DNA from: Chlorophyllum brunneum
Taxonomy: Eukaryota > Basidiomycota > Agaricomycetes > Agaricales > Agaricaceae
NCBI GenBank assembly: GCA_963576785.1
Contig: OY756140.1
Span: 2,666,001-2,730,000, forward strand
Direction: 5' to 3'
DNA: 64,000 bases
A program made the position numbers and the translations under genes. The notes beneath the pieces were generated by a model. It did no database searches and was not told where the DNA came from. It was given only the letters and a program-made list of their open reading frames with translations. This document shows, piece after piece, positions 37,646 to 49,702 of the stretch (the stretch's first letter is position 1; the number at the start of each line of letters is the position of its first letter).

Positions 37646-39386
37646 TCTTGGGTGTATGGGACGATGAGCAATACGATAGGAACGCGACGTACGATCCACG
37701 CGCTCTGAGAATAATGAGATTTAGGGCCGGCTCATACGCGTCACGGCCCTTAAATAACTGATTGTTGTCTTGCTCTGTTCCACGACTTTCCTGATATTCG
37801 AATTTATGACCGTAGTTACTCCGGAACCGCATACGGGCTTTCTTCTCGTCTATCTCTCATATCACAGGATCCCCTATGTTTATGTGACACTGGGAGCCCA
37901 ACCTTTCGGGATATCATTGTCGTCTCTGGACAGATTCAAAGTCTTCGATTGGGTGCCCTGACTCTATTACATCTGCTATTCTGCTTTCCTTCTATGAACA
38001 TACCAACCCTGGCCAGAGCACTCCATCTATGGGATTATCATTAGTGTAGATCTGCTACCTTCTCACTCACCAGATACTCTGCACTATAGCGCCCCCTCGT
38101 GCAATTGGGGTGCACATTACATGCTAGTATACCAACCCTCGATTCGTGGAACGTGCTTTTCACGTATACCCGGGAGCGGCGTTTCGGTTCTTTGTGGATG
38201 TCGCAACAGCAATCGAGAATGACAATTTGTCAGTATTTTCACTTATGACTGTTTCGAGTCTCCGAATGGTCGGAGTGTCCTTCCTTTATTCCAATCTCTT
38301 TACCTCGATTCCATCACCGCAGACATTGCCCTTTCTTCACCCTACGATCCGCTCCAGACTTCTCGCAAGGATTTTGTTTTTCCTGTACGCGAGGGTTGAT
38401 CGCGGCAGCATATTTCGGTTAACACCCTTCGTAATATTTCATCGACACTTCTACTGCAACACCCATATTTTTATTTGTTAATCCCCTCGAGTTCTATACT
38501 TTCGAAGCAACGTCATCATACACCCCCGACCCCATTCCCGGGAGCTTGATACGCGAACTGGAGAAAGCCTATGCAGATTCGACGCCCTTCTTTAGCTTGG
38601 GGATCGATCGTGTTGCCTCTCCATTACAGGGAAGTGGTGCCCTTGGTAGTAATTGCAGGGTGATATGTAGTGTATTATATTATGGCAGCTGCCGCTCTTG
38701 ATCGATGAAAACGACACTCATGAGCCTGATTCTGTGAAGGACTGGATGTCGTGAGCCACATGAAAATATCATTTGAGGGAATTTGGGTGGTTGATGTATT
38801 GGATCAAAACCTCCAGTGGACTGTTAGGTCGGATTTTAAGATTACAAAAAGTAAGCCCACCGCGGGACTCGAACCCGCAACTTTCAGATAATTGTCCACC
38901 TGAGCGTAAAAGTCTGACGCTCTGACCAATTGAGCTAGGCAGGCTTGTTGGGCAGACTGTTAAGGCAGGATAAGAGTCGTGAACCTCTCTGGCGGTGCCC
39001 GAGGTAGTGGTGAAGGGCAGTGTCTGATCAGAATGAACGTGGCATATGCCCAAATCCAGCAGCGAATGGAGCTCCTCAGGGGTAGAATACGTTCATTCCA
39101 ATGATACTACTGTAGGCAGGACGCGTGTAGATACTCAAGGCTCTTTGATCTGAAACAGGACGGAAGCAGGGGGTTCGCGGTCTCTAGTGAGCGCCCACGG
39201 CGGAGGAAATAACCCTCCGTGGGAAACGGCAACATGACGTGGCCTGGGTTATGCCGCTTACGTAAATGCGCAGCACTTGTATATGGGACCCATTTTGATC
39301 TGGTTCGCAACAGCCTCCACAGCTTTCCTCCCAACTACCACTTGGCCTCTCCTGACTCGCATCCTTCATTATCCTCCGCAGCTACA
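37646..39386. other. Intergenic region with one tRNA gene
   Basis: Apart from the tRNA-Lys, I see no gene in this 1.7-kb divergent stretch between MCM5 and the C2H2 gene. The + frame 38146-38481 (111 codons) has no recognisable motif and no splice partners, so I did not call it. Confidence 0.45.
38854..38944 (-). tRNA. tRNA-Lys (anticodon UUU) with a short intron
   Basis: Read on the minus strand, the gene starts GCCTGCC and ends GGTGGGC plus T; the seven acceptor pairs form, two of them G-U. TAGCTCAATTGGTCAGAGC is the A box and D arm; GGTTCGAGTCC is a perfect B box. The anticodon arm reads TCAGACTTTTA, with TTT at 34-36. After position 37 comes an intron of about 17-18 nt (starting CGCTCAGG), and then ATCTGA completes the stem. 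Without the intron this is a standard Lys tRNA. Five T residues just downstream (38846-38850) form a pol III terminator. Confidence 0.95.
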
Positions 39387-40475
39387 ATGTCGGACTCCTC
39401 GCCGTATGCAGCAGGTTTTGAGACATACACCATGGACTACTCCAAGCAACACGGCTTTGACTTCTTATTCCAAAACACGGACGCCGTGCCTTCACACCCA
39501 GACCTTGGAGAGTTCGAATCCGAGATTGATTCCACTCTTGAGGGATTCGAAGGACCTGAACATCTTCATCTTCTTGTTCAGAATGATTACTCCTTCATCA
39601 AACCTGCTCTGAACGCATGCGGCCCACTTTCCTCGTTTACGGACTCAGCTTATGAGTCTTCCTCGACCCGCTCTGAAAGTGCCTATAATCCCCCCTCTCC
39701 AAACCCTGGTTCCACGTACTCTTACACTGGTTCCACTTACTCCTCTGCATACGAGCTCGAGGCGATGGCACTAGACTTCCAAGCCGTTTGTGTCGATGAC
39801 TATACTACGCAACCGAGCATTGGTGTCAATGACTCGGTTGATCCTACATCCTTCGGCCCTTTGCCGCCCACTCCGCCCCGCAGTCCTCCTACAAAGCCCT
39901 ACGCCAGAGCTAGCTACTCTGACTACGGTCCACCCAGGCGCAGCTCCATCACCTCCGAATTATACCCCCAAATCACATTTAATCCTGCCCCCATCGGTGG
40001 TCATTCCACCGTCTCTCCAATTAATATCTCTGCCCAGTTGCCTCAAGTCCAGCCGCCTATGATTCAAGCCCGCTCAATGGTTGACCCGCACAAGGTGGAC
40101 CCGAGGAAGAAGTACAAATGCTCGCACTGCCCCAGAGGTACTTGACTTTTTTTTGGCTCACTGCCTCGAACTCATAACTGTTTTATAGCGTTCGCTCGGG
40201 CCTACAACCTCAAGACCCACAAGGCCACGCACGACCCCAATCGCCTGAAGCCTCATGTTTGCCCCCACCGCACCTGCGGCAGGTCATTCAGTCGCAAGCA
40301 CGATTTGGGTCGTCACCTTGTTAGCATCCATCGCGATGATACTTGCCTCAACACCACAGCATCTCCTGTAAAGTCTGCTATCGGTGTCGAAAGGGGTAGT
40401 AGAGTCCGCTGCAACGACTGCGGCAAAAGCTGGATCGGCCGCAGCACTCCTTGTGACTGCCACGATGTCAAATAA
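39387..40475 (+). CDS. C2H2 zinc-finger transcription factor with extra C-terminal Cys motif
   Basis: Two exons (39387-40137, 40189-40475) give 345 residues in frame. The N-terminal 240 residues are disordered, rich in Ser, Tyr and Pro. Two C2H2 fingers follow: YKCSHCPRAFARAYNLKTHK with its last His in ATH, and HVCPHRTCGRSFSRKHDLGR with HLVSIH. The intron lies inside the first finger. A further Cys-rich segment (RCNDCGKSWIGRSTPCDCHD) closes the protein and could bind one more zinc. This layout, an N-terminal disordered activator and two fingers at the end, is seen in basidiomycete factors related to Crz1/Azf1-type fingers. Target genes are unknown. An in-frame ATG at 39219 would add 56 residues. 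Confidence 0.85.
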
Positions 40476-41036
40476 ACGCTGACTGCGCAGTTCTGGTTTC
40501 CCTTCCGTGAGTTTCTAGGACTTTCACCGAAGCCAATTGATGACTAACCGAACATATAGGCCTTATTATTTTCTCCTTTGGGTCTGTCAGTATTCACCTC
40601 CGTGCTCCGGCATTGATAGTCTCAAAATGCTGCCGGTCGTGCACATACGCTGTGTCATGCTTCGTACCGCCCTGTGATTATCACTTGGCCCCGCGACGAT
40701 CATGATCGCGATATGCTTTCCTTTTCACCTATGTCCACCTGTCTATCACGTATCTGAACCACTTATCTCTCGCGGTCGTACCTACTACTGATTAGCTTGG
40801 ACGGACTTCTACACAAACAATGTAGCGACGGCACTCGTTGATGAACATTTCATGTACTATCATCCCCCCTGCTATCCGTTTCTCCTTTCCTGTATCTGAT
40901 GTTTCTGATATATAGCGACAAACCACACATGCGATTCCGAATCAAATATCCCGATTGTACTCGTAGTCCAATACAGTTTTTTATTATATCTGCACAAGAA
41001 TAACGGCATAAGGTGGGCACGGGTCGAGACCTGTGA
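40476..41036. other. Intergenic, convergent 3' ends
   Basis: These 561 bp between the C2H2 and Nramp 3' ends look like two untranslated regions; a GT...AG pair at 40507-40559 could be an intron in the C2H2 3' UTR. No gene is recognised. Confidence 0.4.
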
Positions 41037-43200
41037 TTATTTCGCCCATCCAACCAATAGCATGGCAATCGCGTATGCGTTAGCAACTAATACAACACAC
41101 CAGATCGTGTAGGCCAGGCACATTACGGGTCTGCTGTTGCTGAAATCCAAGAATGCATCTGGAGTTTCGGCGCATGTCTCGTCCAATTTCTCAGCGCTCT
41201 TTTCGGATGCCGAACAAGGAGCGATGACGAACACCTCCGAATGGCGCTCATCTACAACAGGTATTTCCGAGTTGTTTTCCACTCCATGACTTGGTGCTCT
41301 TGGCGGATTGGCATCAGGTTTTCGTACACGCATGACTTTCTCCGAACTGGTGAGATAAATCAAAGGGAAAGCGACGAATGGGAGCACGACCGATAATAGA
41401 ACTTGGGAAGCAACGAGGAGTGTGTTGATCCCTTCTCGACCAACTGCAACGGCGACAATCATTGAAGGAACAAGACTAATTAGCCTCGTTGTTAGCTTCC
41501 GTAGGAAAGGCTAAAGAGATGTGGGGTCAGATGAACGGCATAAAACTAGTTTATTGTCATACTCACAGACATCCGCCACTCAATAAAGCCCTCGGAGACG
41601 AGTTGACCTGCAAGGGTTACCGTCACACTGGACGTCTGGCCGGCGCAAACCAACGCCAGTGCAAATACGAAAGCGGCTCCTGGAGCATTGAACAAGATCA
41701 GTTACCCTACCGACAGTCAATTTATACCGTGATGGCTTACCAGAGCCGAGTCGAGACCTGATAAGATCATGAGCGTCAAAGAGCCCTGCCGGGACTAGAT
41801 GGTTTTGATGGGGTCCTGTGTAGAATACAGAGGCCGCAATTATCAGGATGCTAGCGACGGCAAGTGGAGCTTCTTGTGAGTGATGATCTACTGTTGAGGT
41901 TAAAGGTAACACACGCGGAGTTTATTGGTACGGCAAGAAATAAGAGGCTGGTGACGACGTCCACGATACCATGCGACAGGTGCTGCCGAATGAACGAGAG
42001 AGGACTGTTCTCTCGTTCTCCGTGCTTGGTCCGGTAATCTTTATCTGATGCTACTCTTTCGGCACGGGAGACGCTGAACATGGACTTTAGGCAGCGCCGG
42101 ACCCAAGACGCAAAGCCGCCCTCGGCTGGAGAGCCGACAGCATTCATCGTAATGGGGGCGACTGAAATCCGGTCCTGAGTAGCCAAGGAAGATCCCAAAA
42201 ATAAGGCGTGTGGCATTATGGTCGCGCCCAAGATGCCAACAGCTATGAGGACAGGTATCGGTGAGATTCTGACTCCGTGCATTGCTTAGAATAACTTACC
42301 TGCATAAACCGCATCTGGCTGAGATTTGACCAGGTCCTTATTCGGAATGTAACCCATGAAAACTTGACCCCATTCTGGGTTGGCTTTGACAAGGAGGGCG
42401 ATAAAACACGCCAACACGGCAAAGACCTAGTAGAGCCTTAGTAAAATGAGGTCTCGATCAGCAACGATGACTCACTAGGCCAATAATTGTGAATTCGAAG
42501 AACCTGACGGGCCGACCTTGACCCTTGTAAGGATCGCTAATAGCGAGAAAAACGAGAACGTCGGCCGCAGTCACTAGCACCCCTGCATAGAGGGGCAATT
42601 TTGGGAAGATGAGGCAGAGACCAATGGCAGAGCCCAAGAGTTCCGCGAGGTCGGTTGAAATGATGCTAATCTCGGACAAGACGTAGAGTGGGTAAAGCAC
42701 AAGACACCTGACAAGGCGGGGCCGACGTGAGCGGTTATACAAGAGGAGGCGACAGTGGGAGGCGAGATCTGTATGGCCGGATGAGTTTCGAGATGGGATG
42801 GTGGAGATATTGGCACACCAAGACCTGTCACGCAGCCAAGCCTTGTCGCAAGAGTCTAAAGAAAGAAAATGAGCAAGTGTGACATGGATGTGAAAGCAAC
42901 GAAAGCGACCTGGAGGATAATGGCACCTATACCTGCCATCAGGACGACGAACAACATTGGGCGATATCCGAAGCTAGAACCTGCTTGCAGGTCCACACTC
43001 CAATTACCTCTGGCACGGAGTGGATGAGGGGAATGTGGGTAGGAGGGCGAGAAGACCTACGGATCAAAGTATGCAACGGCGCAGATTATGCCGACGCCGA
43101 TATGCTTTGTGACATGACGGAGAACGGCTCGGAGGGCGTCGCGGAAGACGGGGACGGTAGCGGGATCCGGGGAGGAGTCGGGAGGGGAGGAGTCGGACAT
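41037..43200 (-). CDS. Nramp-family divalent metal transporter (Smf-like)
   Basis: The start MSDSSPPDSSPDPATVPVFR at 43200 leads to KHIGVGIICAVAYFDPGNWS, where DPGN of TM1 is the metal-binding motif. In TM6 the second signature is GILGATIMPHALFLGS. Other helices include LYVLSEISIISTDLAELLGS, the loop FMGYIPNKDLVKSQPDAVYA, and AFVFALALVCAGQTSSVTVT, followed by the conserved LAGQLVSEGFIEWRMS. A long hydrophilic loop (about 42020-42150) sits between TM6 and TM7, and another near 41170-41320 precedes the last helix, which ends LLVGWAK. Nramps import Mn2+ or Fe2+ with protons. The location (plasma membrane, vesicle, vacuole) is not shown. The start codon is only 138 bp from that of MED6. Confidence 0.93.
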
Positions 43201-43337
43201 GGGGGGATCTGGGGTAAGGAGAGAGTACGGCAGGAGAACATATTGAGGGACGGGAAACCCAGGAGAACGGATATCGACCAGGAGCTGGGACAGGCTTCCC
43301 GTGGGAAGATCCGCTGGGCTGGAGCAGGTGTTTGGAC
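43201..43337. promoter_or_regulatory. Bidirectional promoter region, Nramp transporter and MED6
   Basis: Only 137 bp lie between the divergent start codons. The segment is purine-rich on the + strand (GGGGGATCTGGGGTAAGGAG). No TATA box is visible. Confidence 0.5.
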
Positions 43338-44484
43338 ATGTTGGGGGCCATGGACGTGAACGACGTCCACCCGCCCGACGACTACACGCACCGCTTCTTC
43401 ATATGGCACGAGTGGATACAGGTCACGCCCCTCTCCTCTCCTCCGCCAATGCTCACCTCCTCTCCAGGCAAACGGGCCCCTCACGCCCCACTCCGTCTTT
43501 GACTACTTCGCCACCTCCATGTTCTACGACAAGCAGAGCAACAACCAGGTCCTTCGCATGCAGACCATCCACACCGGAATCCCCATTGCAAACGAGGCCG
43601 AAGAGCTGAGGTGCGTCGCTCTGTGCCCCGTCCGGATTTATTAATAGTGGTCAGGCGGTTCACTGGCATAGAGTTTGCCCTCGTCCACGCCCAGCCACCG
43701 TCTTTCTTCATCATCCACAAGCGAGAACGTCTGTCGCCCGACGAAGGTACCCCGCCTCTCATCAGCCCTTGGTTGCCTTCTCACCTCCGTTTAGTGAGAC
43801 CACTGGCCGCGTACTTCATCGTCCATAACCGCATTTACCAGTCCCCAGATGTCTATTCTGTCCTTTCCAATCGCTTGGTGAGCTGCACTCCAATGCTCGT
43901 TATATTTACACCGTCCTGATTCTGCCCTGTGGTCAGCTTACAGCCGTCCATTCCCTCCAAGCTTCCTTGGATGTTCTGCGAAACCACCGGCCCGACTACA
44001 CCCCTAGGACTGGTTTCGTTTGGCCAATAGCGGATCCTTCTCTTTCTGATGACGCGTCAAAAACGCGAAAACAGGACTCTGATGCCACTGTACCGGAGCA
44101 AGATAGTCTCACCGACAGACGTTCGCGGAATACCAAGCGCGAACAAAACAATATGCTTCTCGTCAATGCCATGCGTACCACTGCTGCCCATTCAAAGCTT
44201 TCCTTCACTCCTATTACAGCGGAAGCTGCAGATACCGGAACTGCTGAGACCCCTGCACCAACGCAGTTACGTTCTTCCACCACACCCGTCCCTGGTTCTC
44301 AGGAAGCACCCATAAGGGGCCCAACGACAAACTCTGTTAGTCAGCCTCAAGAGCCGCCCAAAGGTCCCCCCGGTGGCGGCAAGAAAAAGAAGAAGCGTAT
44401 GTGTACCATTCGTTCCCGCCTGAGCGACAATCCTGATATCTGGTTTCAGGCACCTCGGTCGCAGCACCTTCTGCTCCAACTTAG
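43338..44484 (+). CDS. MED6: Mediator complex subunit 6
   Basis: Six exons (43338-43421, 43468-43610, 43655-43746, 43795-43877, 43937-44396, 44450-44484) give 298 residues in frame. The MED6 core is clear: SVFDYFATSMFYDKQSNNQV, RFTGIEFALVHAQPPSFFII, RPLAAYFIVHNRIYQSPDVY and SVLSNRLLTAVHSLQ, then FVWPI. The C-terminal half is a low-complexity tail ending in a Lys-rich run (GGGKKKKKR) and a 35-nt last exon. MED6 is a head-module subunit that contacts RNA polymerase II. The start ATG at 43338 gives MLGAMDVNDVHPP; the second ATG four codons later is also plausible. Confidence 0.94.
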
Positions 44485-44665
44485 GCGTCAACCCATCTTC
44501 TCGCCGTTCGGCGATACCAAGTTCTTCCGTGACAGTATTTCCTCTTAATCGAAGGAATCCTCCCACGATCTTCGTTCAGATTGAAATATAGTTATCCCCA
44601 AACCATGTAGCTGTTGACAACATAGAATGCACAGCTGTATTTTACAGAACAAGTACAATTACACG

Positions 44666-45515
44666 TTATCGCGCCCCAACGCCGGTTAGCTTTCCTGTTA
44701 GCCATTCCAGCGGTGTCTTTAAGTTTCCTCCCCCTCTTGGACCACCTGATCCCAATGAGAGTGGATTTGCAGACGCAAATGATTCTTTCCTGTTTTTCGA
44801 AGCTTGTTGTACTGCGCATTTCGGGATGAATCCTTGAGATTGACTTGAAAAAGACGAAAGGATACGTACTCGCAGCATCAATCTCTTCGACATTTGTCTC
44901 CAGGACCAAGCCACCTTGTATTATTTCCGACAGAATATGATGGACCTGCCGTAACCGGGATGCTTTGCATTAGTCGACGGGCCCCATTATGATAAAAACT
45001 GTATTCCACTCACCTCGTCGAAATGGAATACCAGATCAAGTTCACAGACATTCTCAAATGCTCTATCCAAGGACTCGACAAACACCTAACGGCCCACTTT
45101 ATAAGTTCCGTAGACCTTGAGCCAAAACAAACAGCGCTCATCGTACTTGTATCAGATCCAGGATCCCAAGCTCACTCTCCGCTCCGTCCACCACGAATAC
45201 GAAGTACAGAGTTGCATAATTCCGATACACAACTCTCCACTTGTCGTCCTCGCCCCCTTTTGGACCAAGGAATGCCTCTAGCTCTGGAGCATCAAGAAAG
45301 TTACACAATGTAGCAGGCCTTGAAATCACGAGGGAGAATATATTCTGTACTAAGGTTTGAGAAGATTGGTGCAGAGGGGTGTAGAACTTGGTTAGACGGG
45401 CAACACCGGATGTATTAACTAATTGAATAAGAGGAGTGTTCTTGTTAATACTTCCGTACTGTGAGACAGAATATGTGCTTGCGGGGACTCAACAGATGAA
45501 GACAGCGTGAATCAT
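44666..45515 (-). CDS. APS3: AP-3 adaptor complex sigma subunit
   Basis: The first exon is only MIHAVFI plus one nucleotide; joined to the next it reads MIHAVFIFNTSGVARLTKFY. Then follow NFLDAPELEAFLGPKGGEDD, RNYATLYFVFVVDGAESELG, ILDLIQ, and an internal exon with FESLDRAFENVCELDLVFHF. LVLETNVEEIDAA is close to the core end. A Gly/Ser-rich extension with LKTPLEWLTGKLTGVGAR closes it. The sigma subunit belongs to the AP-3 core that sorts cargo from Golgi or endosomes directly to the vacuole. Four or more introns; the ATG exon of 22 nt is easily missed. It ends tail-to-tail with MED6 (181 bp). Confidence 0.93.
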
Positions 45516-45825
45516 GGCGAACTCTTCGACCGGAATGATAGGGTTTCCTGGAGTGTAATCGTTCTAACCAGAGAGAAAGCTTCGGTGAGTCTATATGAGA
45601 TGGTCCTACTGGTAGCCAGTAGAGTGCAGGGGATAACGAAGACGTTTGTATGGATGACCATGTCAGGTTATGTCATTGATCGCAACCAAACTTAGTGTCC
45701 TATCCCCGAGAAATCACGTACAACCAGCTCTCTGAACCACACAATGTTATCCGATGTACGCCCTTTGTTCTGGGCCAATAACTACACAGCCTACAAGCTC
45801 CCTGCGAATTGCCAATCCACCACCT
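45516..45825. other. Short intergenic stretch
   Basis: These 310 bp upstream of the AP-3 sigma gene and downstream of the ECD gene contain the AP-3 promoter. No gene is seen. Confidence 0.4.
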
Positions 45826-48800
45826 CTACAAATCATCTCTCGGAAATTTGAATCCTGGCTGCAGACGACCGGCTAAATTGCTAACTGGTCCCGAAAGACC
45901 AGCCTGACTCTTGAAGCTCTCCAGGAAATTCTTGATCAAGTTGTAGTCCATCGGTTCATTTTCGTCTCCAGATTCATCCTCCCCTCCTCGTTCCAGTGCA
46001 GCTTTTAACTCAGCTTCCATAGCCGCCTCGATGTCTTCATCTTCCACGACATTGGCCTTTTCCTTCCCTTTCCCTTCGCCACCCCCCGCCGCGTTAGCTT
46101 GCGGTTGCTTATTCTGCTTGGGGGACGTCCGTAGTCGTGTGAGCTCAGCGTCCATGGCCTTCATCACCGCCTCGAATGAATCTAGTTCTGGATTAACGTT
46201 GGGTCGCGGACCCGGCTCGGGTACCCTATGCGTTCTTGGTAAACCCACGGCATCCCCAGAATTTGGTACTGGGGGCGGTTGGGGTTGGAGAACCTCCGTT
46301 TTCACCGCACTTTTTGCACTTTTCGGAACGAAAGCTGAGCCTACTCTTAGTAGAGGAAAAAAAGAGGAGTAAGGATGGCTTACCACCACGTTCTTTTCTA
46401 TCTAGTAATATCTCATTCCAATGTTTATCAGAGATGCCGAGAGCCTGGCGAGAGAACTCCAGGAATTCTTCTTCTTCTTCTCCCATGTCGATATCCACGT
46501 CACCAACGACCTGGGGTTGATCCTCTTCTGATTCATAATCCTCAATTTCTTCGCTTTCATCGTCAGAATCCACGCCATCGTATTTATCTCTAGGAAGGAT
46601 GGGCTCCCTGATTGGCTTGCCGTTCGACTCGTTGAGTAGGCCACTTGTAGTGGGTGCGCCTTCCCAAACCACATCGGTTGCAATGGTCGTGGGTGCCACC
46701 CGCTGCGAGCTCCTGTAATATGAGGGTGGCATCTTACCATAATCACTAGGATCTAATGTCGGAACTAATTTATCCATTGCCTCCCTTGTGGCAGCGGATT
46801 TGGTGGCGTAGTTTAGGGGTTGACTCCGTGGCTCTTCTTCTGATACATCATCTTCTGAGTGATCATCGAGACTTTCGTCCGAGAACTCTTCGCTGTAGAT
46901 GATCCCGTAAGTTTACGGTCTTCGACTCTGGGCAATAGGCAAGGCGCTTACTCCTCGAACCGTGCGCCTCCAATGTCGCCATCGGCTTCAACGAACTGCT
47001 CAACTTTGCTTGCCAGGTCTTTGAGACGCGCTGCTTGCTCGGAAGCAATGTGATCCTCTGCTGGAACATTTTGAAGGTCTATATCCATGGCATTATCTCG
47101 AGCTGCTTTGTTGGTCCGGTCCAATGTCTTTCCCAGCTTGTTTTCAAACTCCTCCACATCAATCCTGAGCCAGGATTCATCATCTTCCTCTTGGAGTCCC
47201 TGGTCTCCTATCGACGTAGCTTCCGAGACCGCCAATCCTACCTGGTGAGCAAATGATTGCCGTTGGCTAGCACGGTTATAAGCGCCATTCACCAGTACGT
47301 GAAACGTAAGTTGCGTACTTGGAAGAACGGATGCCAATGAACGAACTGGCCGCCTTGGTCTCCAAACTATTCCAGAGTTGTGACCCTTCCTTCTCTCCTC
47401 TGAAATAGCCGGCTGACATCAGGTTTTGTATGTATTGTGTATATTCTGGGTTTTTTCGGAGAACATTTTTATTTGCCTCGGCCTTTTTGGCACCGAGATG
47501 AGTGGCTACCATAATAAGAGCGAGGAAGGGGACATACCTTTGATTTTTCTGCAGCAACCCCATTTACAGCAGATCGACTTTTACTCTCTTGATACAGCAT
47601 TTCGAAGCCAACAGCCTGGTAACGGTAAAACGATAAGTATAAGCGTATTACGGCCAATTCGATTTCCTTACGATCTTCATCCCTATATCCCTCCATTTGT
47701 GATCATTGCTTCCCTCGCTTTCCTTCCATTGCCCAAAAATCTTGGGTGGAAAGAATTTTTGCCCAACCAATTGTGCGTATGCCGTACGTGTCATCTTGAT
47801 GGACCGTAAAACATTCGTACTCGGGGGGAAGCGAGACATGCGATGCGCAGCCTAGAGCATGTTTAGTGGACGCCAAAAGATTGTTGAGTCAGATAGCGGT
47901 AGGGACTCACACGCAACTGGATTGCGTCTCTGGTGTAAAAGGCTTCCACAGCCTTCTGCACAAGGGACGGATTGGCTAATAGCGCCTTGGCAATATCCAC
48001 AGGAACATAGCCTTTAGTCGTATGCATATGCTCCCGTTGTGTTTCTGGATACCTTTGACAACATTAGGCATCTTGTGGTGACATGCAAAGAGGAAAAAGC
48101 TGCTGACACAGATATTCGTTTCCAGATGGCAGCTTCTACGTTCACGGGTGCAAGGGTCTCGATTGAATCATCCCTTACCAGATTCACTGCGTCTTCTATG
48201 GCGAGATATTCTTCTTCCGCTCCGTTAAGGTTGTCCTCTGCCCCGCTGTCGGGGCTGTCGGCGTACTTTCTGCCGCGATGCCTTCTAGAGGTCGGGGAGA
48301 CGTGTGAGAGAGGAATCAGGTGAAGGCGGGAGTTATAGATCCAGACCTATGGATACGCGCGAAGCAAGTAAGCACTGAAAAATTCTCACCAGCTCATTGG
48401 AAATGTGGGCACACCCTGTTTTCAGCAATGGAGGGTTCAACCCAAGAGGGAAGGTTTTCTGCGGCCTCAATGAGTAGAAACTCTCCGTCTGAATCACAGA
48501 CACTGGGGACGTAAGATACGGTCAGCAATCCGTGAACAGGTAAGACAGAAATGAGGACAGACCTAATTACGAAGTCCCACCTAGAACTGATTTTGCGTAG
48601 AAGCCAGACAGTGCACCATTCGTCATCGATACAGTCTCCAACTCGCATGCGACCTTCCAAAAACCAGCCCTTGGTATAAGGATTCTCGGCAATTTTCAGT
48701 TCAAATGCGTCTCTGTGCCAGATAAAACAGGGGAGTAGTCCTTCCGCGTATTCCGAGATGCAAGCAGCAAGGGAAGTCACAGAGACCCTGTCAGATGACT

Positions 48801-48870
48801 GTGGCGATGGGTACAGCGCGTACTGCAATGTATCTTCGGATATAGACGGTGGCCGATTGAAGATGTCCAT
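45826..48870 (-). CDS. Ecdysoneless/SGT1-family protein
   Basis: The protein starts MDIFNRPPSISEDTLQYALY. The ECD/SGT1 domain includes CISEYAEGLLPCFIWHRDAF, GRMRVGDCIDDEWCTVWLLR, SDGEFLLIEAAENLPSWVEP, RLHLIPLSHV and KALLANPSLVQKAVEAFYTR. GVAAENPEYTQYIQNLMSAG follows. The second half is acidic and less conserved: SWLRIDVEEFENKLGK, MDYNLIKNFLESFKSQAGLS GPVSNLAG, and the end LQPGFKFPRDDL. The family acts in pre-mRNA splicing through Prp8 assembly and has been linked to transcription activation. About eight short introns, some creating out-of-frame joins near 46330-46390 and 47340-47560. It is divergent from the V-ATPase F gene (141 bp between start codons). Confidence 0.88.
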
Positions 48871-49011
48871 GGTGCGGGTAAACCAACGGAAGAGTTGTAT
48901 GATAGGCGCCTAACAAAGATATCCGTAAATGTTGGTAGCCAAACACGGCCACGCTTCATATCAGCCCCTTTCCATTCTCGGCTTCCACTTCCAAGTCGCC
49001 TGCCCTCTAGG
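48871..49011. promoter_or_regulatory. Bidirectional promoter region, ECD-like and V-ATPase F genes
   Basis: Only 141 bp separate the two divergent start codons. No TATA box is visible; a pyrimidine-rich stretch (CCCCTTTCCATTCTC) lies 45 bp before the V-ATPase ATG. Confidence 0.45.
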
Positions 49012-49602
49012 ATGGCGTCAACCACCTCCTACAAGGACAGGAATCTCATAGCGGTCATTGGTGACGAGGTGCGGCACCTATACAGGGTGATGCCTACTCC
49101 TTCACACTAAGCTCGACTGTAGGATTCAATTACAGGTTTACTATTGGCTGGGATCGGTCATGTAAATGAAGGCCAGAAGAAGAACTTCCTGGTTGTGGAC
49201 GCGAGTATGTCAAGTTCATGGTACATGTATAATCATGCCTTTCATTGCGGTTATTAGAAACACCTGTCGCCTCCATCGAAGCCGTATTCCAGGACTTTAC
49301 TGAGCGGCAAGACATTGCTATCCTGTTGATCAACCAGCATGTGCGTTGTCCCTTCTTTCTTTGGTCTGTAACTGATGGCTTTATCGCACTTCCTGTACCC
49401 ATATAGGTTGCCGAAAAGATTCGCCCATCGATTGATAGATACAACCAAGCATTCCCTGCCTTGTTAGAGATTCCGTCAAAAGATCATCCGTACGGTGCGT
49501 TTACTTCATTCTACCTCTGGGTATCACTTACTCATAGGCCATATCGTAGACCCTTCGAAGGATTCTGTTCTGAAACGTGTACAAAAGTTGTTCGGAGATT
49601 AA
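49012..49602 (+). CDS. VMA7: V-type ATPase subunit F
   Basis: Short exons give about 120 residues, the family length. The first exon encodes [19 protein letters not shown] and joins to [20 protein letters not shown], then NFLVVD. The pieces [40 protein letters not shown] and [15 protein letters not shown] follow, ending [17 protein letters not shown]. The acceptor at 49123 (CTGTAG|GATTC) is needed to keep the conserved D-S-I-T-G. Subunit F is part of the central rotor stalk of the vacuolar ATPase V1 sector. The gene is convergent with TIM21, only 100 bp apart. Confidence 0.95.
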
Positions 49603-49702
49603 TCAATGACCATGTTACACTGTTCCTTAGTCTCTGATCGACCGTTTTATGAGATGCAAGCATTTATTAATATAGTGACCATTATTATCATATTACACAA
49701 GT

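Noticed and set aside
38146..38481. Plus-strand frame of 111 codons between MCM5 and the C2H2 gene
   Set aside because: The composition is mixed Phe/Leu/Ser without motifs, and no plausible intron joins it to other frames.
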